Assembly (NCBI RefSeq): GCF_006538745.1
Contig: NZ_BJLR01000043.1
Span: forward strand, 1-60,810
Length of the DNA stretch: 60,810 nucleotides
Direction: 5' to 3'
From: Cellulomonas cellasea
Lineage (GTDB): Bacteria; Actinomycetota; Actinomycetes; Actinomycetales; Cellulomonadaceae
Both the position numbers and the translations under genes were made by a program. Every line of letters starts with the position of its first letter. Position 1 is the first letter of the stretch. The notes below the pieces were generated by a model. The model was given only the letters and a program-made list of their open reading frames with translations, was not told the DNA's origin and ran no database searches. Below are positions 49,378 through 57,122 of this stretch, in pieces.

Positions 49378-50258
49378 ACCCGACCGCCCCGCGCGCCGCC
49401 GCGGCCACCCGCGCCGCCGTCGTGCCGCTGACCCCCGCGCGCCGTCGCGCCGTCGTGCTCCTGCTCGTCGCGGCCCTCGCGCTCGTGCTGCTGCTCGTCG
49501 GCGCGGGCTCCGCGGACGCCGCGCCGACCCCGCCCGAGCAGCCGGCCGCCCCCACGGCCCCGGTCGACCCGGGCGGCTCGGCGGGTGACACGGTGTCGGT
49601 CGACATCAACGGCGTCAACGGCACGCCGAGCAGCTCGATCGTCGTGCTGCTCGCGATCACGCTGCTCTCGGTCGTGCCGGCGCTGCTCCTGATGATGACG
49701 AGCTTCACGAAGATCTTCGTCGTCCTGGCCCTGACCCGGAACGCGCTCGGCCTCCAGGGCGTCCCGCCCAACCAGGTCATCGCCGGCCTCGCGCTGTTCC
49801 TCAGCCTGTTCATCATGGCGCCGGTCGTCGGCGACGTGAACGAGCTCGGCGTCCAGCCCTACCTCGCCGGCCAGCTCACGTTCACGCAGGCCGTCGACGT
49901 CGGCTCGGGCCCGCTGCGCGACTTCATGCTCGACCACACCCGGGAGTCGGACCTCGCGCTCATCACGCGCGCCGCGGACCAGCCCAACCCGGAGAGCCCC
50001 GAGGCCGTCCCGATGCTCACGCTGATCCCGGCGTTCATGCTCTCGGAGCTGCGGGCCGCGTTCATCATCGGGTTCGTCGTCTTCGTGCCGTTCCTCGTGA
50101 TCGACATCGTCGTCTCCTCGGCGCTCATGTCGATGGGCATGATGATGCTCCCGCCCGTCATGGTCTCGCTGCCGTTCAAGCTGCTGCTGTTCGTGCTCGT
50201 CGACGGCTGGGGCCTCGTCGTCACCGCGCTCATCGGCTCGTACATGGGCGGGGGCTGA
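49374..50258 (+). CDS. fliP: Flagellar type III export gate protein FliP
   Basis: 294 residues from GTG 49374. An N-terminal hydrophobic signal-like segment (VVLLLVAALALVLLLVGAGS) precedes helices with the family motif LLLMMTSFTKIFVVLALTRN and ALGLQGVPPNQVIAGLALFL, then MLTLIPAFMLSELRAAFIIG and SSALMSMGMMMLPPVMVSLP. FliP forms the FliP5Q4R1 export channel with the next two genes. Overlaps fliO by 4 nt. Confidence 0.96.
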   Translation: MNPTAPRAAAATRAAVVPLTPARRRAVVLLLVAALALVLLLVGAGSADAAPTPPEQPAAPTAPVDPGGSAGDTVSVDINGVNGTPSSSIVVLLAITLLSVVPALLLMMTSFTKIFVVLALTRNALGLQGVPPNQVIAGLALFLSLFIMAPVVGDVNELGVQPYLAGQLTFTQAVDVGSGPLRDFMLDHTRESDLALITRAADQPNPESPEAVPMLTLIPAFMLSELRAAFIIGFVVFVPFLVIDIVVSSALMSMGMMMLPPVMVSLPFKLLLFVLVDGWGLVVTALIGSYMGGG

Positions 50259-50260
50259 GC

Positions 50261-50533
50261 GTGGACACCAACGCCGTCCTCGACATCGGGCTCGACGCCC
50301 TCGTGCTCGCGGCCAAGCTCTGCGCCCCGGTGCTCGTCACCGCGCTCGTCGTGGGGTTCGTCGTGTCGCTGCTGCAGTCGATCACCCAGATCCAGGAGGT
50401 CACGCTCAGCTTCGTGCCCAAGGCGCTCGCCGCCGCGGCCGCGCTGCTCGTCTCGGGCCACTGGATGATCTCCGAGCTCGTCTCCTTCACGAACGACCTG
50501 TACGCGCGGATCCCCGCGCTGCTGGGCGGCTGA
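50261..50533 (+). CDS. fliQ: Flagellar export gate protein FliQ
   Basis: 90 residues, standard size, two membrane hairpin helices: DALVLAAKLCAPVLVTALVV with GFVVSLLQSITQIQEVTLSF, the strongly conserved loop, and VPKALAAAAALLVSGHWMIS. Part of the export gate. Starts at GTG 50261, 2 nt after fliP. Confidence 0.95.
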   Translation: MDTNAVLDIGLDALVLAAKLCAPVLVTALVVGFVVSLLQSITQIQEVTLSFVPKALAAAAALLVSGHWMISELVSFTNDLYARIPALLGG

Positions 50534-50537
50534 CGCC

Positions 50538-51311
50538 GTGGAGCCGCTGGGCATGACGCTGCCGCTCGCGACCGTCGAGACCGCGATGCTCGCGAGCGTG
50601 CGGATCGCCGCGTTCCTGGTGATCGCGCCGCCGTTCGCGCACCGTGCCATCCCGGGCCAGGTCAAGGCGATGCTCGCGCTCGGGCTGGCGCTCGCGGTGA
50701 CCCCGCGCCTCGAGGCCGCCGGGGGAGCGCCCACGTCGACGCCCGCGTTCGTCGGCGACCTCGTGGTGCAGGTCGTGATCGGCGGCGGGCTCGGCTTCCT
50801 CGTCGCGCTCGTCTTCTCCGCGGTCCAGGCGGCGGGCACCCTGATCGACCTGTTCGGCGGCTTCCAGATGGCGGCGGCGTTCGACCCGATGCAGATGACG
50901 AGCGGCGCCCAGTTCGCGCGGCTCTACCAGCTCACGGCGCTCGTCCTGCTGTTCGTGACGAACGGCTACCAGATGGTGCTCGCGGGCCTCGTCCGCACGT
51001 TCGACGCGCTGCCGCTCGGCGCGACGCTGGACCTCGGGGTCATGGCCGGGTCCGTCACCGAGGGCCTCACGCAGATGTTCCTCGCGTCGCTGCAGATCGC
51101 AGGCCCGCTCGTCGTCATCCTCTTCCTCACCGACGTCGGGCTCGGGCTCCTCACGCGCGTCTCGCCGGCGCTCAACGCGTTCGCGCTGGGCTTCCCGCTC
51201 AAGATCTTGATGACCGTCACGTTCGCCGGCTTCGCGTACCTCGCGATGCCCGGGCAGATCGAGGGCCTCGTCTCGACCGCGGTGCGCACCGTCCTCGGGG
51301 TGTCCGCATGA
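50538..51311 (+). CDS. fliR: Flagellar export gate protein FliR
   Basis: 257 residues. Six membrane helices; conserved segments include SVRIAAFLVIAPPFAHRAIP, AVQAAGTLIDLFGGFQMAAA with FDPMQMTSGAQFARLYQLTA and LGFPLKILMTVTFAGFAYLA. Completes the FliP/Q/R channel. Start GTG 50538; its stop overlaps flhB in ATGA. Confidence 0.95.
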   Translation: MEPLGMTLPLATVETAMLASVRIAAFLVIAPPFAHRAIPGQVKAMLALGLALAVTPRLEAAGGAPTSTPAFVGDLVVQVVIGGGLGFLVALVFSAVQAAGTLIDLFGGFQMAAAFDPMQMTSGAQFARLYQLTALVLLFVTNGYQMVLAGLVRTFDALPLGATLDLGVMAGSVTEGLTQMFLASLQIAGPLVVILFLTDVGLGLLTRVSPALNAFALGFPLKILMTVTFAGFAYLAMPGQIEGLVSTAVRTVLGVSA

Positions 51312-52516
51312 GCGGCGGGGACGGCGGGGAGAAGACCGAGAAGGCCACCCCGCAGCGGATGAAGGAGGTCCGCAAGAAGGGCCAGCTCTCCCGGTCCCAG
51401 GACCTGTCGGCCTGGGTCGGCCTCGGGGCCGCCGCCGTGGCGCTGCCGATGGTGCTGGAGCGCGGGGGCGACGCCGCGGTCGCGCAGCTCACGGCCGTGC
51501 GGGACGTCGCCGCGAACCCCGAGCCGGCGCTCGCGGTGCAGGCGCTCGCCGACGCGAGCCGCTCGATGGGCACGACGCTGCTGCCGATCCTCGCGCTCGT
51601 CGTCGTCGTGACCATCGCCGTCGCCGCGGGCCAGGGCGGGATCCACCCCCGCAAGGTCACGGTCCACATGAAGCAGCTCAACGTGTTCAAGGGCGTCAAG
51701 AACATGGTGTCGGGGCAGTCGCTGTGGCAGGGCGCCAAGACGCTGCTCAAGACCGCGGTCGTCGGCCTCGTGCTCTATGCCGGCGTCCAGGCGCTCGTCC
51801 CCGTCCTGATGGGCTCGGGCCAGCTCTCCGTGAGCCAGCTCCTCGGCGTCGCCGAGGGCGGCGTGACCGACCTCCTGCGCGGCGGCATCGTGGCGGGCGT
51901 GGCGCTCGCGGTCCTCGACGTGATCGTCGTCATGAAGCGCAACCGCAAGCAGACGCGGATGTCGATGCAGGAGATCAAGGACGAGAACAAGCGCACCGAG
52001 GGCGACCCGCTGCTCAAGGGCGCGATCCGCTCCAAGCAGATGGCGATGAGCCGCAACCGCATGATGGCGGCCGTCGCCGACGCCGACGTCGTGCTGGTCA
52101 ACCCGACGCACGTCGCCGTCGCGCTGCGCTACGAGCCCGGCACCGGCGCACCGCGCGTCGTCGCGAAGGGCGCCGGGGCGGTCGCGACGCGCATCCGTGC
52201 CGAGGCGACCGACAAGCGCGTCCCGATGGTCGAGGACATCCCGCTCGCCCGTGCGCTGCACGCGGCGTGCGAGGTCGGCCAGGAGGTCCCCGAGTACCTG
52301 TACACGGCGGTCGCCCGCATCCTCGCGTTCGTCATGGCGCTGCGTCGCCGCGGCGCCGCGCTCGGTCAGCACCGCCTGCCCACCGGCCCGAGCGAGCTCC
52401 CGCCGGAGGCCGCGAACCCGCGCCGCCGGCCCGCCCGCGGCGCCCCGTCCACGAGCCCGTCGAGCCCGTCGACCCCCGAACCCCGTCCGTCCGCGACCGC
52501 GGGCGCGACCTCATGA
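51308..52516 (+). CDS. flhB: Flagellar export switch protein FlhB
   Basis: 402 residues. The N-terminal motif GGEKTEKATPQRMKEVRKKG, four membrane helices, and the cytoplasmic domain with the self-cleavage site N265-P-T-H (VLVNPTHVAVALRYEPG). Cleavage after Asn changes export specificity from rod/hook to filament proteins in concert with FliK. A Pro/Ser-rich tail of about 50 residues after ALRRRGAALGQHRLP is non-conserved. Confidence 0.96.
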   Translation: MSGGDGGEKTEKATPQRMKEVRKKGQLSRSQDLSAWVGLGAAAVALPMVLERGGDAAVAQLTAVRDVAANPEPALAVQALADASRSMGTTLLPILALVVVVTIAVAAGQGGIHPRKVTVHMKQLNVFKGVKNMVSGQSLWQGAKTLLKTAVVGLVLYAGVQALVPVLMGSGQLSVSQLLGVAEGGVTDLLRGGIVAGVALAVLDVIVVMKRNRKQTRMSMQEIKDENKRTEGDPLLKGAIRSKQMAMSRNRMMAAVADADVVLVNPTHVAVALRYEPGTGAPRVVAKGAGAVATRIRAEATDKRVPMVEDIPLARALHAACEVGQEVPEYLYTAVARILAFVMALRRRGAALGQHRLPTGPSELPPEAANPRRRPARGAPSTSPSSPSTPEPRPSATAGATS

Positions 52517-52533
52517 CCCCGGAAGGTCAGCGC

Positions 52534-54591
52534 ATGAAGAACCGGTCGATCACCCAGTACGCGGTGCCCGCGGGCGTCGTGGGCATCGTCCTGCTGCTCG
52601 TGGTGCCGCTGCCCGCGGCGATGCTCGACGTGCTGCTCGCCGTCAACATCACCGCGTCGCTCGTCATCCTGCTGACGAGCATGTACGTGCGGCGCCCGCT
52701 CGACTTCTCGGTGTTCCCGTCGCTCATCCTCGTGTTCACGCTGTTCCGGCTCGGGCTCAACGTCGCGAGCACGCGCCTCGTGCTGCGCGACGGGTACGCG
52801 GGCGCGGTCATCGACGCGTTCGGGCACTTCGTGGTCGGCGGCTCGCTCGTCATCGGGCTCGTGATCTTCCTGATCCTCGTCGTCATCCAGTTCGTCGTGA
52901 TCACCAACGGCGCCGGCCGCGTCGCCGAGGTCGGGGCGCGGTTCACCCTCGACGCGATGCCCGGCAAGCAGATGGCGATCGACGCGGACCTCAACTCCGG
53001 GTTGATCGACGACGACACCGCCCGCCGCCGCCGCGCCGACGTCGCCGCCGAGGCCGACTTCTACGGCGCCATGGACGGTGGCTCGAAGTTCGTCAAGGGC
53101 GACGCGATCGCGGGCATCATCATCACGGTCATCAACCTCGTCGGCGGCTTCGTCATCGGCATGGTCCAGATGGGCATGTCGGCGCCCGAGTCGCTCGAGC
53201 GGTTCAGCCTCCTGACGATCGGCGACGGCCTCGTCACGCAGATCCCCGCGCTGCTGCTCTCGGTCGCGACCGGCATCGTCGTGACGCGCGCGACCGCCGA
53301 GGGCGACCTCGGGTCCGCCGCGTCCAAGCAGCTCCTGCAGAGCCGCCCCGCGCTGCTCATCGCCGGGGTCGGCGCCATCTGCCTCGCGCTGCTGCCGGGC
53401 ATGCCCAAGCCGCCCTTCGTGCTGGTCGGCGCGTGCCTGCTGATCGCCGCGCAGCGGCTCGGTGCCGCCGAGAAGCGTGAGGCCGCCGCGGGCGAGGTCC
53501 AGGTCGCCGCGGAGGCGGTCGCGCCGTCCGCGGACAGCCCCGAGCAGCTCATCGAGCAGATGCGCGTGCACACCCTCGAGATCCTGCTCGCGCCCGACCT
53601 CGTCGACCTCGTCGGCTCGGGCCCGGACCAGGACCTGCTCGTGCGGGTGCGCGGGCTGCGCCGCAAGATCGCGATGGACCTCGGGATCGTCGTGCCGCCG
53701 GTCCGCACGCGCGACTCGGTCGACCTGCCGCGCGCGACGTACGTCGTGCGGATCGCGGGCGTCGAGGTCGGGCGCGGCGAGGCGCCCGGTGGCCGGGTGC
53801 TCGCGCTCGGCGACGACCTGGGGTCGCTGCCGGGGCAGAGCGTCGTCGAGCCGGTGTTCGGCCTCGCGGGCAAGTGGGTCCCGGCCGAGCTGCGGCACGC
53901 CGCGGAGATGGCGGGCGCGACGGTCGTCGACCGCGTCTCGGTGCTCATCACGCACCTCGGCGCGATCATCACGCAGAACGCCCCGCGCCTGCTCGGCCGC
54001 GAGGACGTGCGGGTCCTGACCGAGGGCGTCAAGCAGGTCAACCCGTCGGTGGTCGACGAGCTCGTGCCCGGCCTCATGTCCCTCGGCGAGGTCCAGCGCG
54101 TGCTGCAGGGCCTGCTCGCCGAGGAGGTCGCGATCCGCGACCTGTCCCGCATCTACGAGGCGCTCACCCTGCGCGCGAAGGTCACGACCGACCCCGAGCA
54201 GCTCGTCGAGGCGGCGCGCGGCGCGCTCGGCCCGGCGCTGACCGCGCAGTACACCGCGGGCGGCGCGCTGCGCGTCCTCACGCTCGACCCGGGCCTCGAG
54301 CAGTCGCTCGTCGAGAACCTGCGCCCGTCGGACGCGGGGTCGCAGATCCTCGTCGACCCGGCGCGCCTCGAGGCGATCCTGGCCCAGCTCGGCAACGCCG
54401 TCGCCGCCGCCGAGGCGAGCGGGAACCCCGTCGTGCTCGTGTGCGCGCCGGCCCTGCGCCCGGCGATGCACCGGCTCGTGCTGCTCGGCCTCCCGCGGCT
54501 CCCGGTCCTCTCGTACTCCGAGGTCACGGGCGCCGGCATCCGGATCGAGACCGTCGGGGTGGTGACCGGTGTCCACGCGATTGCTTCTTGA
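52534..54591 (+). CDS. flhA: Flagellar export gate protein FlhA
   Basis: 685 residues from ATG 52534, preferred because GGAAGG lies 7 nt upstream and family members begin near MKNRS. ATG 52513, overlapping the flhB stop, would add seven residues. About eight membrane helices in the N-terminal half, with the FHIPEP-type conserved segments MYVRRPLDFSVFPSLILVFT, FRLGLNVASTRLVL, GRVAEVGARFTLDAMPGKQM and AIDADLNSGLIDDDTARRRR. The cytoplasmic domain (about 330-685) binds chaperone-substrate complexes. The 3' end overlaps flhF by 23 nt. Confidence 0.96.
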   Translation: MKNRSITQYAVPAGVVGIVLLLVVPLPAAMLDVLLAVNITASLVILLTSMYVRRPLDFSVFPSLILVFTLFRLGLNVASTRLVLRDGYAGAVIDAFGHFVVGGSLVIGLVIFLILVVIQFVVITNGAGRVAEVGARFTLDAMPGKQMAIDADLNSGLIDDDTARRRRADVAAEADFYGAMDGGSKFVKGDAIAGIIITVINLVGGFVIGMVQMGMSAPESLERFSLLTIGDGLVTQIPALLLSVATGIVVTRATAEGDLGSAASKQLLQSRPALLIAGVGAICLALLPGMPKPPFVLVGACLLIAAQRLGAAEKREAAAGEVQVAAEAVAPSADSPEQLIEQMRVHTLEILLAPDLVDLVGSGPDQDLLVRVRGLRRKIAMDLGIVVPPVRTRDSVDLPRATYVVRIAGVEVGRGEAPGGRVLALGDDLGSLPGQSVVEPVFGLAGKWVPAELRHAAEMAGATVVDRVSVLITHLGAIITQNAPRLLGREDVRVLTEGVKQVNPSVVDELVPGLMSLGEVQRVLQGLLAEEVAIRDLSRIYEALTLRAKVTTDPEQLVEAARGALGPALTAQYTAGGALRVLTLDPGLEQSLVENLRPSDAGSQILVDPARLEAILAQLGNAVAAAEASGNPVVLVCAPALRPAMHRLVLLGLPRLPVLSYSEVTGAGIRIETVGVVTGVHAIAS

Positions 54592-55819
54592 GGGCGGTGA
54601 CCTCGCCGAGCTCATGGTGCACGTGCGCGAGGAGTTCGGGCCGGGCGCCCGCATCGTGCGCGCCGAGCGCATCCGCACCGGCGGCGTCGCGGGGTTCTTC
54701 GCGCGCGAGCGCTACGAGCTGACCGTGGAGGTCCCCGAGCCTCCGCGCCCGCGTCCGCGCGCGCTGCGCCAGGGACCGCAGCCCGCGGCGGCCGGCCCGG
54801 TCGGCATCGACGCGCTCCTCGCCGCCGCGGAGGCCGCCGAGGCCGACGACCCGGCGTCGCTCAGCACGGGCGCCGCGGCGGGGTCCGTGCCGGTGGACGA
54901 CGGTGTGCCGCGCGTCTCGACCGGCGCCGAGTCGTTCGCGTCGGTGCTCGAGCAGGTCCGGGCCATGGCGGGCGGCCAGCCGCTGCCCGCGGACGTCGAG
55001 GTCCCGGCGCCCGCGGAGCGCGTGTTCTCCCCGCTCGCGCCGCCGGCCGTCCCCGGACGCACGGAGGACGACGCGGTCGTCCCCGTCGTGCTGCCCGCGG
55101 CGCCGGTCCCCGCGCCCGTGATCGACGCATCCGTGATCGACGCGGTCGCCACCCCCGCGGCGGCAGGCTCGCGCGAGGCGCTCGTCCGGCTCGGCGTCCC
55201 CGCGCGCCTGCTCGCCGACCTGCCCGCGGGCGCACCCGCGACCCTCTCGGGGCTGCTCGCGCACGTGCCCGACGCCCCGCACCTCGTGCGCACGCGCGGC
55301 TCGGTCGTGGTCGTCGTCGGCCGCGGCGAGGACGCGATGACCGTCGCGGGCCAGCTCGCCGAGCGCCTGCGTCAGGCGCCGGCCGGCATCGTCCTCGCCG
55401 GCGAGGTCGAGCACGTACCCGGCCGCGGCCGGCGGCTCACGACCCCCGCCGCCGCCGAGCGCTGGCGCACGCGGTCCGGGGAGTCCGGCGACGTGGCGCT
55501 CGTCGTGCTCGGCGTCGGGCCCGAGCCGGAGGACCGCGGCCACGCCGCGGCGATCCTCGCGGCGCTCGACGCCGACCAGGTGTGGGGCGTCGTCGACGCA
55601 CGCGACAAGGCGCGCGACTGCGAGCGCTGGCTCGGCGAGGTCGGCGCGCAGCGGGCCGTCGACGTGCTCGCGGTGCGGGGCCTGTTCGAGACGACCGAGC
55701 CCGGCACGGTCCTCGACCTGCCCGTCCCGGTCGCGTGGATCGACGGCATCCCGGCGACGCGGGTCGCGTGGGCCGCGGCCCTGAGCCAGCACCTCGGGCG
55801 CGACGCGCGCTGGGACTGA
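54569..55819 (+). CDS. flhF: FlhF-like protein with degenerate GTPase domain
   Basis: 416 residues from GTG 54569. The N-terminal B domain (LAELMVHVREEFGPGARIVR, then GGVAGFFARERYELTVEV) is clearly FlhF. A Pro/Ala-rich linker (about 65-195) follows, then an SRP-GTPase-like NG region. Where FlhF has the P-loop GxxGxGKT, this protein has GRGEDAMT (residues 251-258), lacking the Lys; the later DxxR-type motif reads VVDARDKARD. GTP binding is therefore unlikely as drawn. FlhF normally sets flagellar position with FlhG, and no flhG follows. It may persist as a structural or localisation factor. Confidence 0.82.
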   Translation: MSTRLLLEGGDLAELMVHVREEFGPGARIVRAERIRTGGVAGFFARERYELTVEVPEPPRPRPRALRQGPQPAAAGPVGIDALLAAAEAAEADDPASLSTGAAAGSVPVDDGVPRVSTGAESFASVLEQVRAMAGGQPLPADVEVPAPAERVFSPLAPPAVPGRTEDDAVVPVVLPAAPVPAPVIDASVIDAVATPAAAGSREALVRLGVPARLLADLPAGAPATLSGLLAHVPDAPHLVRTRGSVVVVVGRGEDAMTVAGQLAERLRQAPAGIVLAGEVEHVPGRGRRLTTPAAAERWRTRSGESGDVALVVLGVGPEPEDRGHAAAILAALDADQVWGVVDARDKARDCERWLGEVGAQRAVDVLAVRGLFETTEPGTVLDLPVPVAWIDGIPATRVAWAAALSQHLGRDARWD

Positions 55820-55834
55820 CCGCGCGACACCCGA

Positions 55835-55872
55835 CGCTCCGCGGGAGCGCCCCGGGCTCCGGCAGGTAGGGT
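55835..55872 (+). promoter_or_regulatory. Stem-loop and -10 box upstream of csrA
   Basis: CGCTCC (55835-55840) and GGAGCG (55844-55849) form a short hairpin after flhF. TAGGGT (55867-55872) matches TANNNT and ends 7 nt before ATG 55880, the spacing of a leaderless transcript. No sigma-28-type box was found here. Confidence 0.45.
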
Positions 55873-55879
55873 CGAACTC

Positions 55880-56203
55880 ATGCTGGTCCTGAGCCGTCGC
55901 GTCGGCGAACGCCTCCTCATCGGGGACGACATCGTCCTGACGGTGATCGAGGTGCGCAGCGACGGTGTGCGCCTCGGCATCGACGCCCCCCGCTCGGTGC
56001 GCGTGCACCGGGCCGAGGTCATCGAGGCCGTCACCGCCGCCAACGTCGAGGCCAGCGCGGTGACCGACGCCGACGCCGAGGCGCTGCAGAAGCTCGTGCC
56101 CCGCCCGCCCGCCGCGGGGGCACGTCCGCCGGTCACGCCGGTCCCGGCACCCGAGGCGGCGTCGAGCGCGGAGCCGCACGCGGGGACCGAGCGCGCGGAG
56201 TAG
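55880..56203 (+). CDS. csrA: Translational regulator CsrA with C-terminal extension
   Basis: 107 residues. Residues 1-55 are a complete CsrA: MLVLSRRVGERLLIGDDIVL, VIEVRSDGVRLGIDAP, RSVRVHRAEVIEAV, including the basic RNA-binding edges. A further ~50 Ala/Pro/Glu-rich residues are not part of the known fold. CsrA dimers bind GGA motifs near ribosome-binding sites; in flagellated Gram-positives FliW antagonises CsrA at the flagellin mRNA. FliW is encoded at 24096 and a suitable leader precedes fliC. The extension overlaps the oppositely oriented transporter gene by 71 nt. Confidence 0.93.
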   Translation: MLVLSRRVGERLLIGDDIVLTVIEVRSDGVRLGIDAPRSVRVHRAEVIEAVTAANVEASAVTDADAEALQKLVPRPPAAGARPPVTPVPAPEAASSAEPHAGTERAE

Positions 56204-57122
56204 CACCCGCGCGGGTCCGGACGGCGATCCCGGCGCAGGCCACGACCGCCGCGCCGCCCACGGCGGTGGTCCACGTGACGCTCTCGTGCAGCAGCACGGC
56301 CGCCCAGGCGAGGCTCAGGACGGGCTGGGTGAGCTGGACCTGGCTGACCTGCGTCATCGGTCCGATCGCGAGCCCGCGGTACCAGGCGACGAAGCCGAGG
56401 AACATGCTCACGACCGAGAGGTAGCCGACCGCGGCCCACTGCGCGGTGTCGCCCCGGGGCACGTCCGCCCGCACGGCGGTCGCCGTCAGGGCGACCATGA
56501 CCGGCGAGGCGAGGACGAGCGCCCACGACACCGTCTGCCACGCACCGAGGCTCCGCGCCAGCAGCCCGCCCTCCGCGTAGCCGACGGCCGCGGCGGCCAC
56601 GGCGCCGAGCAGCAGGAGGTCGGCGGCGTGCAGCCCGCCGAGCCCGCCGCCGTGCAGCGCGGCGAACACCAGCGCCGCCACGACCCCGGCGGCGGTCGCG
56701 GCCCAGAAGACGGGCGAGACGTGCTCGCGGGTCCGCAGGACCGCGACGATCGCGGTCGCCGCGGGCAGGAGCGCGATGACGACGACGCCGTGGCTCGCCG
56801 GGGTCGACGTGAGCGCGAACGACGTGAGGAGCGGGAAGCCGGCGACGACGCCGGCCGCGACGACGGCGACCTGACCCCACTGGCGTCCGCGCGGCAGCGG
56901 CTGCCGGGTGACGGCGAGCGCGGCGCCCGCGATGAGGGCCGCGACGACGGCGCGCCCAGCCCCGACGAAGAGCGGCGACATCTGGCCGTCCGCGACGGCG
57001 ACGCGCGTGAGCGGAACCGTCAGCGAGAAGGCGGTGACGCCGAGCAGCCCCCAGAGGAGACCGGCGGGCCGGGGCGGAAGCGCTATCGGGGGCGGGGCGA
57101 TAGCGCTACTCTGATTCGTCAT
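56133..57122 (-). CDS. EamA (DMT superfamily) membrane transporter
   Basis: 329 residues, about ten predicted membrane helices in two EamA repeats (GLLWGLLGVTAFSLTVPLTR near the start; LLLGAVAAAAVGYAEGGLLA mid-protein; QVQLTQPVLSLAWAAVLLHE late). Family members export metabolites or amino acids; the substrate is unknown. The only plausible start is ATG 57122, which overlaps the ATG of the divergent MocR gene in the palindromic CATG; TACCGT 5 nt upstream suggests a leaderless mRNA. Its 3' end runs 71 nt into csrA on the other strand. The pairing with a MocR regulator suggests the regulator controls it. Confidence 0.87.
   Translation of the reverse strand: MTNQSSAIAPPPIALPPRPAGLLWGLLGVTAFSLTVPLTRVAVADGQMSPLFVGAGRAVVAALIAGAALAVTRQPLPRGRQWGQVAVVAAGVVAGFPLLTSFALTSTPASHGVVVIALLPAATAIVAVLRTREHVSPVFWAATAAGVVAALVFAALHGGGLGGLHAADLLLLGAVAAAAVGYAEGGLLARSLGAWQTVSWALVLASPVMVALTATAVRADVPRGDTAQWAAVGYLSVVSMFLGFVAWYRGLAIGPMTQVSQVQLTQPVLSLAWAAVLLHESVTWTTAVGGAAVVACAGIAVRTRAGATPRARSPRAAPRSTPPRVPGPA
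57079..57112. promoter_or_regulatory. Palindromic operator and MocR promoter
   Basis: AGCGCTATCG (57079-57088) and CGATAGCGCT (57098-57107) form a perfect 10-bp inverted repeat with a 9-nt spacer. The right arm abuts TACTCT (57107-57112), a TANNNT -10 ending 8 nt before the MocR ATG. It lies inside codons 6-15 of the divergent transporter gene, so a bound regulator could affect both genes. Confidence 0.65.

Noticed and set aside
52366-54678. A 770-codon minus-strand open frame
   Set aside because: Antisense to flhB and flhA; rich in Arg/Asp/His with no domain, a typical mirror frame.
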